Positions 63,959 through 64,000 of a stretch of 64,000 nt of DNA are shown here, one piece after another (position 1 is the first letter of the stretch; every line of letters begins with the position of its first letter). This DNA is from Flavobacterium gyeonganense (lineage in GTDB: Bacteria; Bacteroidota; Bacteroidia; Flavobacteriales; Flavobacteriaceae): assembly GCF_029625295.1 (NCBI RefSeq), contig NZ_CP121112.1:2232001-2296000 (forward strand), read 5' to 3'. A program made the position numbers and the translations under genes. The notes beneath the pieces were generated by a model. That model did not search any database. It had not been told where the DNA came from and worked only from the letters and a program-made list of their open reading frames with translations.

Positions 63959-64000
63959 GAAATGAATTTTCGACTAATATATTAAAAAGAATGAAATGTA

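Overview
The window looks like chromosomal DNA of a Flavobacterium-type bacterium (Bacteroidota). It is AT-rich. It carries a flexirubin-type pigment block with a tyrosine ammonia-lyase almost identical in recalled sequence to the Flavobacterium johnsoniae enzyme, a type IX secretion C-terminal domain, a Bacteroidota-style Nudix AraR regulator, and promoter-like TAnnTTTG elements. No rRNA, tRNA or CRISPR array was seen.

Layout. 1-7.1 kb: part of an aryl-polyene/flexirubin cluster (acyltransferase, ACP, ketosynthase, ketoreductase, WG-repeat protein, tyrosine ammonia-lyase; divergent FAD halogenase-like enzyme). 7.1-9.7 kb: a broken secreted-protein gene, then umuC-umuD in unusual order behind a perfect palindrome. 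9.7-23.6 kb: a polymorphic toxin locus. A 2194-residue SpvB/FG-GAP/RHS protein, its small T9SS-domain partner and a lipoprotein immunity candidate are followed by four displaced toxin-tail/immunity cassettes, some carrying pieces of RHS core. They are separated by duplicated intergenic patches and a MITE-like element. 24.0-35.6 kb: two small regulators and a long minus-strand operon that starts with a LysM protein, a PAAR-like DUF4280 protein and a giant OmpA-containing protein (about 908 residues once two frameshifts are repaired), followed by a run of small lipoproteins and membrane proteins that look like immunity or accessory factors. 35.7-43.0 kb: a galactose (Leloir) operon galM-galK-galT-galE plus a vSGLT-like symporter, with a divergent GntR-type regulator. 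43.1-44.3 kb: a geranylgeranyl-reductase-like flavoprotein. 44.4-52.7 kb: an arabinose regulon (araR, GH51 arabinofuranosidase, araB, araD, araA, lipoprotein mutarotase) with three matching operator-like sites. 52.8-61.4 kb: mixed small membrane, regulatory and housekeeping genes (OsmC, ACT protein, YraN, LD-carboxypeptidase, EEP nuclease, 3-hydroxyanthranilate dioxygenase). 61.5-64.0 kb: a compact operon of an adenylate-kinase-like NTPase, a PIN-GNAT-ASCH fusion and a free ASCH protein. This is the best candidate here for an undescribed system.

A cross-cutting observation is that nine reading-frame breaks all sit in short A/T homopolymers and are all repaired by adding one base. Seven or more of the apparent small genes are therefore halves of longer genes, and the sequence probably carries homopolymer-deletion errors.
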